Assembly (NCBI RefSeq): GCF_027943255.1
Contig: NW_026562179.1
Location: 1,242,501-1,306,500, forward strand
Direction of reading: 5' to 3'
DNA from: Anastrepha obliqua
Taxonomy: Eukaryota > Arthropoda > Insecta > Diptera > Tephritidae
Length of the DNA stretch: 64,000 nucleotides
Part shown: positions 41,975-52,623 of the stretch, piece by piece
Numbering within the stretch: the first letter of the stretch is position 1
How the letters are laid out: every line of letters begins with the position of its first letter
Made by a program: the position numbers and the translations under genes
The notes under the pieces: generated by a model
What the model saw: only the letters and a program-made list of their open reading frames with translations
Database searches by the model: none
Told to the model about the DNA's origin: nothing

Positions 41975-42727
41975 CTTCGCAGAAAGCCCTTTAGAAAGCA
42001 GAAAAGCATGTCCAGGGAAATTAATGTATCGACCAGATCCATGCCAAGACTAATTAGAAATGTCATTTACATGAAAGCCTTCCGTCGCTCAACTGCTCAT
42101 CTTTTGACAACACGCTTGAAGAAAATTAGACTCGTCAGCTGCAAGTAGCTTCTTCGGTGACACACGGTCAACGACCATGAAAATATTCTTTTCACAGATG
42201 AGAAAATGTTCACTGTTGAAGAAGTCTTTAATAAGCAAAACTGAAAAATCTGTTCTAAAATTTCTAAAGATGCAAAAAATGTTGTTCCAAGGGTTCAGCG
42301 TGGCCACCATCCATCCTCCGTAACGGTTTGGTGGGGAGTGTCTTGTAAAGACGTTATATCTTTTCATTTCTGCGAAAAAGGGGTTAAGGTCTTAGAAGGC
42401 GTGGTGAAGCAATTGGGCAGTACTCTCTTCAATGGAGGGCGTTGGATCTTGCAGTAAGATTTCGCTCCAGCCCATAAGGCAAAAACCACCCAGTAGTGGT
42501 TAAAAAGCAATATTCCTGGGCTCATAGACGAAGAAGATTGGCCGTCTGGAAGTCCAGATCTGAATCCATCGGTTTATGGTCAGAATTGAAGTACATGGTG
42601 TGTCGAAGGTTTCACAACAATTCGGACAGTTTCGAACAATATTTGGTTCGAGTAGCAACATCGATATCGACACCGTGCGTGTTGCAATAGCTGAATGGCC
42701 TAATCGTTTGAAGGATTACTATAAGTA
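41975..42727 (+). pseudogene. maT-like (DD37D) transposase remnant
   Basis: Plus-strand Tc1/mariner-superfamily transposase: STRSMPRLIRNVIYMKAFRR (about 42035), LLTTRLKKIRL, NILFTDEKMFTVEEVFNKQN (first Asp, about 42185), SVTVWWGVSC (about 42320), DFAPAHKAKTTQ (second Asp, about 42460), then DWPSGSPDLNPSVY, where the usual NPLDY third Asp, 37 residues on, is Val. End: VRVAIAEWPNRLKDYYK in frame pieces, TAA 42725-42727. About six stops or frameshifts. maT elements were named from Bactrocera tryoni, consistent with a tephritid host. Confidence 0.75.
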
Positions 42728-43330
42728 AATGACCATTTTGAATAATAAATTTAAAATTTCGCCACTATCCGCTGGCTATGTTTGGGCTCTGCTCGCTTAA
42801 CGCAGCATGTGAAACCAACAAAAAATTTATCGAGGAGGATTTGCCTCTAGTGAGTATGGTTATGCCCTGTAAAACTGTTATGACCCACTATTTATTTTCA
42901 ATGCTGCCATTAGGTAAGTTTCGTAAAACCGCGTTCATACAGAGGAAATTTTGTTGCTCATCTTTGTAAATTCTCTTTTGGTGCTACTACCTCTTTATCT
43001 AAAGTAGTAGTGGCATTAAGACTACTGGATGGCGGGCGTGCAGGGCGCAATGAATCTCTTAACAAGCACACTCCACGTCCGCCATCGACCAATTCCAATT
43101 CGAACCAGACCTAGACAACTACATGAACATCAGCAAGACTTCTTGAAAAATTATAATTTGGTATAAAAAATAGCTCGAAATATTTGGCAGGACTCTGGAA
43201 GATATCTGGGGAAAGAACTATGGGATGGAAGGCGCTGCCCTACTAAAGGTCTTTCAAAAGTGATGTCAGTTGTGAATAATTCGTAGACGGCACCTTTTTA
43301 TGTCACCTTAATATTTGTCAAGTTTGAACC
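42728..43330. other. Stretch without a supported gene
   Basis: No coding match, no repeat recognised. Confidence 0.4.
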
Positions 43331-43333
43331 ATG

Positions 43334-43495
43334 GATACTAACACGATAGAACAACGCGTAAAATTATTTATTTATTTTGAAAATGATCGATTTTTAAGAA
43401 CAATGTTTGGCGAAAATTGTGATTTTATGGGTAGAAAAGAGGCAATCAGACCAAAAACAAGACGTCCAATTGAGAATATTGCTGCTGTAGTTTAA
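43334..43495 (+). pseudogene. DD41D transposase N-terminal fragment
   Basis: MDTNTIEQRVKLFIYFEND, MFGENCDFMGRKEAI, RPIENIAAVV: the N-terminal DNA-binding part of a DD41D-type transposase (compare MERYTIEQRIKNIQAYYEN at 57674 and RTEENIAAV at 36237). A stop follows at 43493-43495 and nothing downstream continues the family. Confidence 0.6.
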
Positions 43496-43504
43496 AGTGT
43501 TACT

Positions 43505-43759
43505 TTGTTAATCTCGGGCAAAATCGCGTTATCGCGCCATTCAAGAAAAAAAGAAGAATTGTTAAGAAAAATTTTGAATAAAAATAGAAAAAAGAAATTA
43601 ATTGAAGGTAATGTTCGTCAAACATTACCTGTTATACCATGGTCTACGCCTGCAGATGAACTTATCGCGAGTTACATAAGTATGTATATAACGGTACCTA
43701 GCAATGCCAAAGATAAGTATGAGGAATTTTTAAAAGAAATCAATAAAGCTAAATTATAA
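43505..43759 (+). CDS. Unrecognised basic ORF
   Basis: An 84-codon open frame rich in Lys/Arg at the N-terminus (HSRKKEELLRKILNKNRKKK) and with VIPWSTPADELIASYISMYI. I do not recognise it. It follows a DD41D N-terminal fragment after one stop in a different frame. It could be a chance frame in AT-rich DNA or a piece of an unknown element. Confidence 0.25.
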   Translation: MLISGKIALSRHSRKKEELLRKILNKNRKKKLIEGNVRQTLPVIPWSTPADELIASYISMYITVPSNAKDKYEEFLKEINKAKL

Positions 43760-44140
43760 TATGAATCCAACTTCCGTCAATTCAATTAACTGGCAAAGAG
43801 AATAAACCAAACTGTAACAAAGTAACTTAATTCCAAGAATTAATAAGTTAAGCAATAAGCAAAAGGTAAATACGTTCGCTTATTTGCCATTCAATAAAAT
43901 AGCAAGTAAGCACTTTTTAAAACCCAAAACCCAAAAAAATGGCGCTGTCGCTTGCCCTTTTATTACAAGGATTAAAAGGATAGCGATCGAACGAGTCGGT
44001 CTACACTTTGATTTGTAGCTAAATCAAGAGTTGGTCTGGTCCATGATATAAAGCAAAGATATATTGTGAACGTACTAAATAAAAAAAAAAACGTGATTTC
44101 ACCGAAATAGAAAAAAAAAATTTTTTTTGAAGGCACATAT
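43760..44140. other. AT-rich stretch without features
   Basis: Nothing recognised apart from poly(A) and poly(T) tracts near 44080-44130. Confidence 0.4.
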
Positions 44141-44337
44141 TTATTTATTTATTTATTTAATTGATTAATAGTCTAAAAATACAATATTTCTTACAGAATA
44201 TGAAAACAGATTAATGCTGAATAAATTAATCAAAGTAAAATTAAACTTATAATTAATTAGTTTCAATAGTAATGAGTGAAAGGAAAAGAATACATTTTTT
44301 ATAATTTACAGAAGAAGATTAGATTAATACTAAGAAT

Positions 44338-47276
44338 TTAATTCAACAATTCATTTAGAACCAATTTGAAGTGATTCTTTGTGGAACAGAAATCCAGGCC
44401 AGTATGATTTGAAAGCGAATTAAAATCACCCAGAGTTCTAGAAATCGGAGCATTGGAAGCATAATTAGCTCTTTCCATCCCTAACCAGAAAAAATCATGA
44501 TTCCGTAGACTTCGCTGAGGAATATTGAAATTGATTTTCTCGAGTAGCGATGGGGAGTCAATAACCCCATTTATCAAATCGAAGAGGAAAGTAATGGAGA
44601 GAATAGTCCTTCTAATATCTAGTGATTTTAGATTTATAAGCAAGCACCGACTTTTATAGGATGGAATTGGATCAGTGAAATTTAAAGAACGCAATGCATA
44701 TCGCACAAAAGTTTTCTGGACACGTTCAAGCCTACTAATATGACAAGCATAATATGGTCTCCAAATAAAGACGGCATATTCCAACTTGGAACGCACCAGA
44801 GACGTATACAACAACTTTAGAGTATATGGATCAACAAAGTCTGAACTAAAACGTCGAATAAACGCAAGTACGGAATAAGACTTTGAAATAGTGTGATTAA
44901 AATGTTTTTGAAAAGAGAATTTAGAATCAAATACCACACCAAGATCAGTTATTTCACTTCGATGAGATAAGCTAGAACCACAAATGTGGTAGGAAGTGGG
45001 TATAAGAGAACAAGATTTAGAATAAGAAATATAAAAACACTTGCTTATATTTAAATCTAACTTATTTCTTTTACACCAAGAATCAACGTTATCTAGATCA
45101 GATTGAAGGTTTAAAGAGTCCACTGTACTTGCAATCCTCGAGTATATCTTTAAATCATCGGCATACAAGAGAAAATTTGCGTTATTAAAACAACTAGAAA
45201 TGTCATTAATAAAAAGTGTAAAAAGTAGGGGACCCAGTATACTTCCCTGAGGTACACCAGAGGACGCAATAAAAGAAATAGATGACACACCATCAACATT
45301 AACAACACATTTCCGAGAGGAGAGATAGGATTTAATCCATTTTAAAAGAGTGGAATGGAATCCTATAGCACTCAATTTGGAAATTAAAACCCTGTGATTA
45401 ACCTTATCAAATGCTTTTGAAAAGTCTGTGTAAACAGCATCAACTTGAGTTTTTTTTTAAACGATGATATACAATATTCAGAGAACACAGCAAGATTTGA
45501 AACAGTAGATCTACCTTTCATGAAGCCGTGTTGGTCTACTGAAATATAACGACTAACTACGAAATAGATTTTATCTTTCACTATTAATTCAAATAATTTT
45601 GAAACCGTGGATAGTTTGGCAATTGGTCTATAATTAGCAATATTGTTTTTATTTCCACTTTTGAATACTGGATTAATGGTTGTTACTTTCCAGGCATCTA
45701 TGAATTCTCCTCGATCAAGGGATTTGTTAAACATTAACAAAATTGGATAGGCAATTGCAGAGCAGTTTTTAAGAAGATACGAAGATAGCCCATCTACATC
45801 AGATTTTGTTGATGTTTTGAGTTGCCGAATTCCATCTTCGATATCAGAAAGCGTAAAAGTTAACGAGCCAATATTGATTGAGGAATTCATGCAAGAATGA
45901 AACTCATCAATTAAATCAGAGTCTACTTGAAAATTTGAACAAAAAAAATCTGCGAAAAGATTGGCTGCATCTGTAGAAGTATGTGCTTGAGTTTCGTTAT
46001 AGAAGACAACCGAAGGAATACTTGAGCAAGATTTCCTAGATCTAACATAACGCCAGAAGGACCTAGGATTTGATTTAATGTCCGATTCGAACTTGAGAAT
46101 ATAATTTCGCTTTAAGTCCCTATCCAAAGATTTAAGTTCTCTAGAGAAATATAGATATTCATCTTTATCTGTGATGGAATGAGAAAACTTAAACTTTTTA
46201 AAATATTTATTTCTCAAATTTTTTAGTTTTCTCAGTTCATTGGTATGCCACGGTACTCTATAACTAGTCCTCTTTATCACTGGTATATTATTTTTACAGA
46301 TATCATTTATATTATGCTTGAAAATATCATAACAATTGGCAACTTCAACCCCAGTAAATAAAGAATCCCAATCTATAGTTTCAACTGCTGAATTAATTGT
46401 ATTAAAATCAAAGTTTTTAAAACAAAAATTGGTAGTCACATTCTCAAAATAAAAATCATTAAACTCATAGAATTCTATATGAAGGACAAGTGGTACATGA
46501 TGCAGACCAGGAGTAGACAGAGGGTCTACACATTCTAATAAAGAAAAATTTATGTTGTCATTAATGAAAATGAGATCGAGAATTCGTGAAAGACTATTTG
46601 AGAAATTATTTATCTGAACCAGTCCAAAACTTAAAAAATTATCAATCAAATAAATTTCAGATATACTACTAACATTGTTTGGACATAATGCAGTACTATC
46701 ATCTAAACTAGACCATTCAATATTACTCAGATTGAAGTCCCCAAGAACACAAAAGTTGCCGTTATTTGAAGTTAGAGCTAAAACATTATCCACATGTGCT
46801 TTATACAGTGAAACAATACTTGACGGAGGAATATATGACGCACAAATCAATATATTTGAAACACCATGCACAGAGACACACAGCTGATCCAGGAGTGTAT
46901 CATTGATTTTCAGAGATACTAGTGATGAGCTGTACTTCCGTTGAACAGCTATTAAAACCCCTCCACCTCTGCAGAGACCAGTTTTCTCGACATCACGGTC
47001 TTTACGATAGACATGGTATAAATTTGGATCAAAAAACTCGTTATCGAAAAAGTTCTCATTTAACGATGTCTCGATGAGAACAAAAATATCATAGTCCATG
47101 TGCGAACTAAACGCTAAAAGTTGATTAGATTTAGTTCTCAATCCAGAAACATTTTGAAAGTACAGTTTTAAATTTTTTTGGCCATTATTGAGAGCACAAT
47201 TTTTTATTGCAGATGCGTTGGTGAATCGTTTTTTTGAAAAAAATGAAAAGGTCGGATTTTTACACTCTCTGGCCAT
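44338..47276 (-). pseudogene. CR1-like ORF2: AP-endonuclease and reverse transcriptase
   Basis: Starts MARECKNPTFSFF. Endonuclease: LKLYFQNVSGLRTKSNQLLAF, DIFVLIETSLNENF (catalytic Glu), GLCRGGGVLIAVQR, CVLGDFNLSNIEW (Asp), ILDLIFINDNINF, PGLHHVPLVL (His). Linker RVPWHTNELRKLKNLRNKYF. RT: IRQLKTSTKSDVDGLSSYLL, WKVTTINPVFKSG, NYRPIAKLSTVSKLFE, QHGFMKGRSTVSNLAV, then a frameshift at the T run within motif A, SSGVPQGSILGPLLF (motif B), NFLLYADDLKIYS (intact YADD, about 45180) and ITDLGVVFDSKFSFQKH, followed by a CR1-type thumb. Apart from the frameshift both halves are open (630 and 345 codons). Confidence 0.9.
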
Positions 47277-48231
47277 ATGTCCGCATTGAGCACCTTTTCA
47301 AAAGAGCATTCTGATACTCCCAATTTAAAATTGATTTTTCTAAGTGTATTTAATTCTGTATCTTTTTTAACAAGTTTGTAGCATACCAAAGACTTAGTTT
47401 CAATTTCAGCATGCTTCGACACATAAGTCAAAATATCAGCACAGATTCAGTAGCAGCATTTAAAACAGAAGTCGCAGAGACCTGAGATGAAGCAGCAACA
47501 GAAGCAAAGGTAACTTTTGCAGGTGCAGTAATAGTAGCAGCAGCCGTCTTAGGTGTAGTCTTAGCTTTCTTTTCCTTAGCGACGGCAGAACCAAGCAAAG
47601 CAGATGTTTGCGACGCAGGCTTAGACGTAGCAGCAGAGTTCGGCGCATTGTTTTCATGGTCAGTAGGCGGACAACGAACCGAAAGAGGAGAGAGCAAAGA
47701 GCTCGCATTTTTTGAATTTCCACTACCGAGAACGCTAGCAGAGTTAGCAACAATGCTTTTGAGATTTTTTACCTCAGTTGTTAGTGTTAAGAGAGCGACA
47801 TCTTTTGCTTCAAGCTTAGAATGCAATGAGCGAATTTCTGCAAGAAGATCGTCTGATTTTTGCATTGCTTGTTTTTATTCTTCACGCAGAGCATTTACAG
47901 CAGATAGTATGCGACTGTTTTCCGTTCTAAGCGCAGCTAGTTCTTTAACAACAACAAGCAATGTAATTTGTTGCTTATTATTGTGCACATTTGTATCATC
48001 ATGATTTTTATTATTTGTTTCGGCCGAAAGTACTGATAAAGTTTGACACCTAATGGAAGAGCGTCTATCAGCAGAGCAGGTCTTGCAGAGATACGGTTTA
48101 TCAGATGAGAGCAAGAAATCAACATCTGCCTGTAGTAAACCAACACAATCAAGGTGAAAGAACTCTTGACATTCAGCACACTGCACTTTCGGTTGAGGAC
48201 GATCAACTTTTTGTCCACATACACACGGCAT
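47205..48231 (-). pseudogene. CR1-like ORF1: PHD finger and coiled coil
   Basis: Starts MPCVCGQKVD. A Cys/His zinc finger of PHD type spans about residues 3-53 (CVCG, CAEC, FFHLDCVG, YLCKTC). A predicted coiled coil follows (KELAALRTENSRIL, LHSKLEAKDVALLTL) split by an in-frame TAA at 47875-47877. Then comes an Ala/Thr/Lys-rich spacer, a frameshift near 47440, and a C-terminal block (TYVSKHAEIETKSLVCYKL, INFKLGVSECSFEKV, DIWPESVKIRPF) that may be an RRM-like fold. PHD-containing ORF1 proteins are known from CR1-clade LINEs. The likely role is RNA or chromatin binding. Confidence 0.8.
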
Positions 48232-48240
48232 ATTTGTCTT

Positions 48241-49059
48241 GTTTTTTATTTACTTTTTTATTTACACTAATTTGAATTTAGTTCAGACTATAATAAATAT
48301 AGGTTAAAGTCACTGTCTTTTAATTTTTGATATTAACACTAAAATGCCATTTTATATTATGTCGAAAATAACTTTTGTATAGCAAAAATACAGAGCGATT
48401 AGAAAAACACGTCCGCGCCGTGCAGCAGCATACATCTTCACTAAATTCCACATCGCCATTCGTGTTGACGAGTCATGTTTTAAGAGGTGTTTTGAAAAAA
48501 AGACAGGATTCCACACTTAACAAATTATGTATGTGTCGCGATTGCGGACTCAGTGCAGTTGTGCATTCATAGTGGAAATATTAAACACCTTAATTTGGCT
48601 TTCTCAAGTTTTTGCGAAATTAGAAATGTGTGTTAATGTGCGAAGTGAATGAGATAGTAACAATTTAATATAAAAACAAATTAATTCCGTTTTAGGTAGA
48701 AGTCACCCTAATGTGGTAACAGAACACTAAACTGAATTGGGTATATATGAATACTTACAATACCCCACCACCGGGGTGTAGAAATGCCGAAAAAATTAAG
48801 AAACTGCAAATTTAAGACGAAGACTAAATAAATTAAATCAAAAATGTATATATTTTATACGCTATTAGTAAACGAGATAACTGCGCGCAAAACTGAAAAC
48901 GAAAATTTAAAATCATCAAAAAAATCTAAAGAAACTAAAGAACATGTAGATATATAAAACATAAGCACGCACTTGCCAGACAAACTGACTGAATATTCAA
49001 AAAGAATAGACCAAATAAAACACGAACGGCCGATTCTTCGCCAGACGTGGCTAATCAAA
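48241..49059. other. Stretch without a supported gene
   Basis: May include the 5' UTR of the minus-strand CR1-like LINE (to about 48350). No coding match beyond; Lys-rich plus-strand frames around 48880-49000 could be eroded jockey ORF1 but are not convincing. Confidence 0.35.
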
Positions 49060-49290
49060 GCGGATCCTCGGATCCTAATGTAAAAGTAAAATCGATTGCT
49101 ATTAAAACAATTAGGCCCCTCAAATTATTATCAATGGTGCAAAGGCTTTAAAAAATTGAATGCCCAACTTATCGCAACTATAAAAGACAAGTTCTTTTAA
49201 GGATTATAAATAGTTGTTCATATAGTGTAACTGCCTTTGACGCTCTTGATTATCGTTCTGTTACAAAATTGCATTTAAAAAGGAGTTAGT
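49060..49290 (+). pseudogene. Possible jockey-clade ORF1 fragment
   Basis: Frames reading FKKLNAQLIATIKDKFF and INSCSYSVTAFDALDYRSVTK resemble the central RNA-binding part of jockey-clade ORF1. It lies upstream of jockey RT pieces in the same orientation. Assigned by pattern only. Confidence 0.4.
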
Positions 49291-49314
49291 TCCTTGAATA
49301 AAAATTGAAACTTT

Positions 49315-49316
49315 GA

Positions 49317-49352
<36 letters not shown>

Positions 49353-49663
49353 ATATATAATTGGCGCGTACACCCCTTTTGGGTGTTTGGCCGAGCTCCT
49401 CTTCCTATTTGTGGTGTGCGTCTTAATGTTGTTCCACTAATGGAGGGACCTACAGTTTCAAGCCGACTCCGAACGGCAGATATTTTAATTTTATTTTTAT
49501 GAGGAGCTTTTCCATGGCGAAAATACACTCGGAGGTTTGCCATTGCCTGCCGAGGGGCGACCGCTATTTTTCTTAATTTTGGTGTTTCACCGAGATTCGA
49601 ACCTACGTTCTCTCTGTGAATTCCGAATGGTAGTCACGCACCAACCCATTCAGCTACGGCGGG
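49315..49663 (-). mobile_element. tRNA-headed SINE with (TA)n tail
   Basis: On the minus strand: a tRNA-like head with A box TAGCTGAATGGGTTGG (49641-49656) and B box GGTTCGAATCTCG (49591-49603), the RNA polymerase III internal promoter. It is followed by a body (CGGAGTCGGCTTGAAACTG, GAGGAGCTCGGCCAAACACC, GGTGTACGCGCCAATTATA) and a (TA)n tail at 49315-49365. Two partial copies of the body occur at 37272 and 54771. It has no coding capacity and depends on a LINE for movement. The body matches a repeat I associate with tephritid genomes. Confidence 0.85.
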
Positions 49664-49769
49664 TTGCTTAAGTGATAAGACAACCCTGAAATTACAAAAA
49701 GCTTAATTTTTTGATTGATTTACTCATGAATGTCTTAAGATGTTTCCGAAAAATATCTAAATAGTTAAA

Positions 49770-50165
49770 GAAGTTATTATTATTTGAAAACGGCGGAGGA
49801 AAGCGGGAGGGTTCTTTTTATTTTTATTATTAAAATGGTGGGATTGATAACTCAAACAGTTTTCAACCCATTGACCCAAAAATTTGTACACATCTTCCTA
49901 AAGTTATTCTATGTAATACCGAAGACAACGATCCCGAGCATCGAAACCGAAGGTGAGAAAATAGCATCAATGGGAAATGTTGCATTGGCCTTCTCAGTCG
50001 CCCGATGCCAACTCTATTGAAAATGTTTGAATAATTGTTAAACAAAACTCTAAGGAAAACAAAAATTGACCATCCATTTTTGTTTTACGTTATCACGGCA
50101 AATTCAGTTGATTTAGAGCGACAACTTGTGCAGAAATTAACACCCCGTATGACCCGAAATTGTAA
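49770..50165 (+). pseudogene. Tc1-type transposase C-terminal fragment
   Basis: Frames with EDNDPEH (second catalytic Asp, about 49935) and, after a shift, LHWPSQSPDANSIENV (Glu, about 50010), the DD34E pattern. A weak C-terminus follows. It ends at the TA of the next element (50175). A different lineage from the other two Tc1 elements. Confidence 0.65.
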
Positions 50166-50176
50166 AAACCATTATA

Positions 50177-50733
50177 CAGGGTGGGCCATATAGCGTTTGC
50201 TTTTTGAACCACCTATTTTTTTGAGAATGGTAACACAAATGACATATCAAATTTGTTTCCAAAAATTGAAGAGGATGACATGGACGACATTTGGTTACAA
50301 CAGGACGGTGCAACTTGTCACACTGCCAAAGTTACACTCGAACTTTTGGCTACCGTTTTTGAAAACCGAATAATCAGCCGAAATTCCGATATCAATTGGC
50401 CACCTCGGAGCTGTGATTTAAGTCCGTTGGACTAATTTTTGTGGGGAGCCGTTAAGGACAAATGCTATGCGAACCATCCCGAGACGATTAATGCTTTAAA
50501 ACAAGAAATCAAAGTTGCCATTCATGAAATTGGAGCCCAAGCAATCGAAAATGTGCTTAAAAATTGGGTTGATCGATTGGCCTACTGTAAAGCCAGTCGT
50601 GGCAGTCATTTGAACAATATTATTTTTCATTCATAATATTCAATCTTCAAAATAAAAAAAAAGTTTGAAAAAATATGAATTAGTTTTTTTCTTATAGCCG
50701 ATTCAAAAAGCAAATTTTACATGTCCCACTCTA
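50177..50733 (+). mobile_element. Internally deleted DD41D transposon
   Basis: A 557-bp element between TA (50175-50176) and TA (50734-50735). Ends inward: CAGGGTGGGCCATATA left and TAGAGTGGGACATGTA right, with a shared TTTGCTTTTTGAA just inside. Only the C-terminal part of the transposase remains: DDIWLQQDGATCHTAKVTL (Asp), INWPPRSCDLSPLD (Asp, 41 residues on), one TAA at 50433-50435 where Tyr is usual, FLWGAVKDKCY and a C-terminus ending NNIIFHS. The N-terminal half with the first Asp is deleted, giving a MITE-like size. Confidence 0.82.
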
Positions 50734-50774
50734 TAACAGTAAAAACCTTAATCACTCATGTCATCAAAACCAAC

Positions 50775-50908
50775 CGAGCAAAAAGCGAATCACTTTTCTG
50801 AGGATTTGAAGAAAACTTATAGCCTATATATAATAAAGATACTGATAGTGTAGAGCATTTTGGAAACTGCCTGAGTACCATGAATCCAGTTACATCAAAA
50901 CAAGTTGG
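50775..50908 (+). pseudogene. jockey RT fragment A, left part
   Basis: Nucleotide copy of 55550-55682 (over 95 percent by eye), the pre-RT region of a jockey element (AKSESLF, DLKKTYSLY in broken frames). Interrupted at AACAAGTTGG by the minus-strand LINE; continues at 54297. Confidence 0.85.
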
Positions 50909-50989
50909 TTGGTTGGTTGGTTGGTTGGTTGGTTAAAGTGGTGATTCTTCCAGAATCCAACTAGCGCTTCCGCGCCATTTTGTTGCCAC

Positions 50990-52040
50990 ACCCTCGTTAC
51001 CAACATGTTTAACGGTTATTTACAGCATAACTATATCCAGTCTGTGCAGTTAAGGAACCTCATTAGGTTGTTAACGTCTAAGCCAGATAGTTGTTCGCCA
51101 TTCTCCATAGGGCAGGGCATTCACAAAGGAAGTGGAATATTGTCTCCTTTTTCTCAGGTTGTTTGCAACTGCGACAGTATGTATTGTGAGGGATACCCAT
51201 TTTGGCTGCTTGTTCTCCGATAGACCAAAAGCCAGTTATGACTGCCGTTATTCTCCAGGCGTCCCGTCGTTTCATTCTTATTAATGCCGACGATTGCTTG
51301 AGGTTGTAGGTGGGCAATAACGTTCTGCTAATTTTGCATTTCGTCTGGACTTTCCACCTACAGTCCGCGATTCGGAGGTATTTTTGGGAAATTGTACTCT
51401 TGACTGCACCTAATGGTGTGAGTACCGATTCTGCAAGAGCGTTATTCATGGCAGATCCCCCTCTTGCCAGTTCATCTGCTTTTTCATTACCTTCAATGTT
51501 CCGATGCCACGGGACCCAGATTAAGGTAACTTTATGGTGTTCACTTAAGATGGTGAGGCTATTCCTACTTCGTTCTACCACTTTAGAGGTTGTTGTGGCC
51601 GAATCCAGTGCCTGGATTGCAGCTTGGCTATTCGAGAGAATAGCGATATTACCCTTAAAAGAGAAATCTGCGATTAGTAGCCTACAGGCTTCCCCAATTG
51701 CTAGTACTTCCGCCTGGCAGACACTGCTGGTATTAGGGAGACGCACAGATTTCTCAATTTTAAGACTGTGAGAATATATACCAGCTCCAACACCGCAGCC
51801 CATTTTACTTCCATCCATATAGACTGTAGTGTCGAAGTTGTTTAGAGAGAATCCCTTATCCCATTCTTCCTTAGTTGGAAAGAGAGTGGCAAAATTTCTA
51901 TTGAAAGTTACCATCGGGACGATGTAGTCAGTTCTCACCGAGATTAACTGAATTTGTCGCAATAATAGACTAGCATGACCATAAGTTTTTCCTCTCCAGC
52001 GACCCGCTTCGTTTAACCTAAATGCACTCATGGGTGCCAT
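50990..52040 (-). pseudogene. LINE RNase H domain and C-terminal knuckle
   Basis: Open 320-codon segment. VYMDGSKMGCGVGAGIYS (Asp), CQAEVLAIGEACRLL (Glu), IAILSNSQAAIQAL, where family members have LSDSQA so the third acidic residue is Asn, and NEKADELARGG (Asp). Then WRITAVITGFWSIGEQAAKM and a zinc knuckle CRSCKQ...HFLCECPAL. The segment ends near the 3' UTR. Confidence 0.82.
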
Positions 52041-52148
52041 CTTCTTAATATGTAGGTCTATTGGAATAACGTGTGTCAGTGCATTGAGAGCCTCTCTGGG
52101 ATCTGATCTGATTGCACCGACCGTTATTGCACATGCTGATCTTTGTAT

Positions 52149-52400
52149 TCAGCCGAGTAGTTTGGTATTGTACTCTGTCCCTAGAGCTTTCCACCAAACT
52201 ACCGAACCATACGATAGAATAGGTCGTATAACCATCTTATACAGCCATAATGTATGCTTAGGTTGAAGACCCCATCTTCTTCCAAGCATACGTTTACAGG
52301 CATATAAAGCAATTTCTGCCTTCCTTACCCGTTCTTCAACATTTAATTTCCAGCTTAGTTTGGAGTCCAGAATCACCCCTGAGTACTTTGCGCTGGGTGA
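52149..52400 (-). pseudogene. LINE RT C-terminal (thumb) fragment
   Basis: AKYSGVILDSKLSWKLNVEERV, YACKRMLGRRWGLQP and GSVVWWKAL. Everything upstream in RT is deleted; the fragment abuts the endonuclease start at about 52405-52421. Confidence 0.8.
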
Positions 52401-52420
52401 TAGTGAGTGAGTGTTTTTAG

Positions 52421-52621
52421 CTACAATACGTGTTCGTTACCTTCTATCCGTTTATAGTAGATATTGTAGGTTTTCCCAGTGAACCCCTTCACCTCGGTGC
52501 TCCGCACCCAGGGTTCCTGAATTAGTGCGATGTCCACGTCTTCTTCCGCCAGGAGAACGGTTAGGTTGTCCGTTGCCCACCGTGAATGCTGCAGATTAAT
52601 TTGGAGAACCTTTAAACCCAT
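52421..52621 (-). pseudogene. LINE ORF2 endonuclease N-terminus
   Basis: MGLKVLQINLQHSRWATDNL, VDIALIQEPWVRSTEVKGF: the first 60-odd residues of the AP-endonuclease (Asn and Glu catalytic positions in QINLQ and IQEPW). It starts 2 bp after the ORF1 stop, a typical tight ORF1-ORF2 arrangement. The rest of the domain is deleted. Confidence 0.82.
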
Positions 52622-52623
52622 GT

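Larger units (their letters stand above)
44141..48240 (-). mobile_element. CR1-like LINE, near full length
   Basis: A 4.1-kb minus-strand element with ORF1, ORF2 and a 3' tail of (AAAT)n units at 44141-44161. ORF1 has a PHD-type finger, a coiled coil and a C-terminal domain; ORF2 has endonuclease and RT, without RNase H. It is the reference copy for the fragments at 8700, 12960, 26216 and 31216. Damage is light: one stop and one frameshift in ORF1, one frameshift at a 9-bp T run (45450-45458) in ORF2. Confidence 0.88.

Noticed and set aside
49591..49663. Possible tRNA gene from A and B boxes
   Set aside because: No cloverleaf pairing was found and the boxes are followed by a SINE body and TA tail that recur elsewhere in the window.
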